A DNA stretch of 64,000 nucleotides from NCBI RefSeq assembly GCF_001522545.3, contig NC_031770.1, positions 8,273,321-8,337,320 on the forward strand, given 5' to 3'. Each line of letters opens with the position of its first letter. The stretch's first letter is position 1. Of the stretch, positions 60,807-64,000 are shown piece after piece. The stretch comes from Parus major. Taxonomy: Eukaryota > Chordata > Aves > Passeriformes > Paridae. The position numbers and the translations under genes are program-made. The notes under the pieces are model-generated. The model had not been told where the DNA came from. It ran no database searches and worked only from the letters and a program-made list of their open reading frames with translations.

Positions 60807-63800
60807 TAGATGGACTAATGTTTGCTTTCACTGAATGTGAGTGTTTTGGAGTAGGAAACTATAGGAAACTAGCCAATTAGTAATTTTTAAACTAGTGCTT
60901 TAAAACATCAGTGCTAGACCCAAACAGTCCCCAGTGACTACAGCAGATTACTAGCAAAGCTGTCCAGGTGCATGTTGGTAATGATAGATTGGGTAGAACT
61001 GCAACACAAGTTGGAGCTGAAGCGCTGTCAGTGGTGTTTCATCAGTAAATCTAATGCTAAACCCACCAGAAACAAGAAACACAAAGCTGCTGAGAGGCTG
61101 AAGAAATCAAAGGAGTTTGTATCCAAGATTTAACAAAACATGTCACCTGATGACACCATTATTATCTGGTCTTATGACACTGTCTTCCATTTCTCAGGCT
61201 TTTCCATTTATGACAGAATATCCCTTAACCATTTGGTGATGCTGCATTTCCATTACCTGCTGTGTCTGTCCCTTTCTAAACAAAATTATTCTACTTTTTG
61301 TGTTTCTCTTATAATGTAACATAGGAGAGAATTTCTTGGCTCCCTTCCTAGCTCCAAGGTGTTTAATGTAAAAACTGATGTGCTTTTAAATGTTCTGTGC
61401 ATCTCCAGTGTTAGAAAGTCAGCTTAAAACCTGGGACCATTACTATCTGTTTACAGATTGAGAACAGAAGATCAACTGGCTTGATCCTTTTTGTTTTGTT
61501 TTGTGTTTTTTTTTAAAAACCCTAACATTCTTCTCCCTTTTATTTTTAAAATTTGGCAGGCCTGGAGTTGTGGAGCACTAGAGAATGACCACAACAGAAG
61601 CTGCAAGTGCTCACCTGTGCCAGTTGGTGCAAACATCTACAGGGATGTGGTGGCCCTCTCAGGGATACAGGTGCTTCTACCATCTCAGCCTATAATTAGA
61701 AAAATTGGGAAAAGAATACAAAAGCCTGGGGCTCAGATAAGACTTTGCTTATCTAAAAGTGTTTTGCTGTTTGCAGAGCACCTCTTGAAAATGAGGCTGG
61801 CACACCTCAATTTCTGCAGCTGCTGGATTGCATCAGTATTTAGAGCTTTTTGTTATCCTCAGTTTCCACTTTAGCTTGCTGTCAGAAGTCTCCTCTGCCT
61901 GATATTCTGCCTTCCTGTGCTGCACCATCCGTGTTTGCTACAGATGTGGGAAGCAGAGGTTAAACCCTTTCCTCCCCCCAGTCCCTTTTCTGGTCTGTTT
62001 TCAAATAATGATGCCATTATCTTTCAGCAGCAAGACTGGATAGCATTAGGTATCTCCATTCATTCAGTACATCAGTCAAACCAGCCAAAGAATATATTAG
62101 ATAGAATCACAACTTTATCTGTCCAATACATAATATAGCAACGTAGCACAAGAAGGGCTGCTCAAATTGATTGAATTGGGTTTTCCTACAGAGCTGCTTT
62201 GTGTCTAGTGGGAAATATTCTGTATCAAACAATCTACATGAACAGCAGCCGTGGTGTGACTAATCTCAGCAATGCTAATACTGAATAATCTCAGGAAACT
62301 TGAACAGGAGGATCAATGTTCCACTCACTTCATATAAATGGCCTATATTATAAAACCCATCAGATAAAGGTTAGCTACTGCTACATTTAGAGCCCCACAT
62401 GTATGACACAGGTGGGGTATAGCAAGCACAAACCCTGATCTCACAGGCAAGACCTAAGTGACTAAAAAGTCATCAATAGACATGCCTTAAAAGGAATTAA
62501 AAAAAAAATTAAAAGAAAAGCTTCCTTTGTTTCATAGTTATTATAGTCTATATTATTATAGTCTATTTCACTGTTATTAAACAGTGATTTCCATATAAAT
62601 TTTTCCATACTGGACTTTTGGTGTCCAACCCTTTAAAAAAGTTAGTCACCTGGGCCAACTGCAGAAGGACAGAGTGTTTGAATATTCCAGGGTGATGGAA
62701 GATTGTCAGCATTAGCCTGCAGAGAAAATAAAAACCCTGGAAACAGTACCCAGGGGAGTATGAAATTGGAACTTCTGCTAGGAAAAGCTTTCAGCTGAAG
62801 AGAACTTGTTTGAGCTTTCTCTCATGGTGTGTAATAACGTTTGTACAATTTCCCATTCCAGGCTGTAGAAGGCCAGGGCTGGTGGCTTTGATGCAGCTTG
62901 GCTTAGGCAGGAGGGAAGATGAGCTCCAAGGGTTGCTCCCCTGGGGGAGATGGGTTTTGGCACAGTGGGAGAAGAGAGTGAGAAGCAGTGACCTGAAGAA
63001 CACGAGTTCAGCTCCCAGCCACCACTTTTTATTCTGCTGTTCTCACTAGTGCTGCCTCTACAGTTTGAGCAGTTAGTGCTAGATCATTTCTGTTCAGGGA
63101 GATCATCTGGTTAGAAAGCCATTTCTTTGGGGGGATTCTTTGGATGTTTTGTTTGTTTCCTATTTTCTTTTTCTCTTTAAGTTCTAAAAGCTATCTGCTA
63201 AATAATTCCTCTTCTGTTCTGCTTCTGAGGTTTTGTGTACTGCCTTTTCCCAACAGCTGTACCAGGACAGTGCTGCAGTGGGGCCTGTCTTTTACTCTGT
63301 TTTTCCCCCTTTTCTATGGTGCTAAAAATCACACTGATAGAACTTTTTGATTTAGACCTTTGTTGTCTCAAAGAAAGAGGAAATTATTTATAATCAGAAG
63401 GAGACAGGTTTTCATCACTGTAGATTGATGCATGTTTTAGAGCATTCACCTTTAAGGTGTCCAGAATACAATCTGCTAGACCCTCTGTGGATTGTAAATT
63501 TCTAGAGTTGGGCCTCTTTTTTCATTTTGTCTGCTGAGAAAAGCTTTATGATCACTATTACATTATCTTGTCTGTAGTACTGTGGACTGGGCCCCTTCTT
63601 CCTATCAGGAAGCCTTTTCTTTACTTTCATACCAATAAAGTGTTTCTTAGACCAGGGTTCATTCCTAATAAGCAACTTGAGAATTTCCCCTGAACTAAGA
63701 AATATTTTTCCCCTCTGTGTGCCCTAAGCTTCAGAATATCAAGGCGCCTACATGCTTTGAATCTAAGACAGAGCTTACAATCTAACAGCTTTTTTATCAC

Positions 63801-64000
63801 CTTCCATCAAGCAAAAAAGCCTCCAGGTGGATTAAGCTGTGTGTATAGGAAGCTTACAAGGTAGCAGGTGTCAAGTCCCAGTAAAGGTCATTCCATTAGA
63901 GCTATTCTCTTCTCAGACACAGCTTTCCTTGTGGACTCCTGTAAAACTGCCACTGAGACATTGGTGCACTGCTTTACAGGGCAGGGATGTTGAGCAAAAT
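60807..64000. other. Non-coding sequence, one weak exon candidate
   Basis: No recognised gene. At 61560-61670 a 37-codon open stretch is bounded by TTTGGCAG on the left and CAG|GTGCTT on the right; it is discussed in the findings. A 14-base word repeats at 62538-62551 and 62553-62566. Nothing else stands out up to the end of the window. Confidence 0.5.

Noticed and set aside
1..64000. CRISPR arrays, operons, ribosome-binding sites, bacterial or phage genes
   Set aside because: No regularly spaced repeats and no dense long open frames; the DNA is clearly vertebrate.

Overview
This is eukaryotic nuclear DNA from a bird, probably a songbird. The main evidence is two 3' tails of CR1 retrotransposons in the avian form (the TTGGACTTGATGATC / TTCCAACC type near 36.1 and 60.75 kb), plus a third, more internal CR1 piece near 53.6 kb. 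A stretch at 45.9-46.4 kb resembles songbird endogenous-retrovirus LTRs as I remember them. Base composition is AT-rich with few CpGs. Two runs of N (814-1063 and 12124-12763) sit inside pentanucleotide arrays, as expected where assembly failed.

I find no convincing protein-coding gene. No open frame that I translated matches a protein family I recognise, apart from a decayed LINE reverse transcriptase. The window is best read as intergenic, or the inside of a very long intron, in a gene-poor region. Nothing in it supports bacterial features, CRISPR arrays, tRNA or rRNA genes.

Layout. 0.7-1.2 kb: (GAGAA)n array with a gap. 3.6 kb: very well preserved MIR-type SINE. 8.1-8.5 kb: ancient fold-back repeat. 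12.1-12.8 kb: (CTCTC)n array with a gap. 14.06-14.27 kb: A/C-only-like tract. 18.6-18.85 kb: relic of an L2-type LINE reverse transcriptase. 25.3 kb: possible pogo/Tigger-like transposon end. 26.0-26.4 kb: CpG cluster and palindrome cluster. 29.7 kb: perfect 11-bp hairpin. 36.1 kb: CR1 tail. 38.6 and 44.3 kb: two more MIR-like pieces. 45.9-46.4 kb: LTR. 48.6-53.0 kb: several enhancer-like blocks. 53.6 kb: CR1. 58.0-58.5 kb: homeodomain-site-rich block. 60.75 kb: CR1 tail.

The most notable region is 50.7-53.0 kb, centred on 52.08-52.64 kb. That core has five TGACAG (MEIS/PREP/TGIF) sites, one of them in a TALE palindrome, two TGATGAAT (PBX-HOX-type) sites, a dense CpG cluster and a G-quadruplex motif. 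It looks like an ultraconserved developmental enhancer. A second striking signal is at 58301-58330, where homeodomain sites repeat with an exact 10-bp period. Conservation cannot be measured from one sequence, so these are hypotheses.
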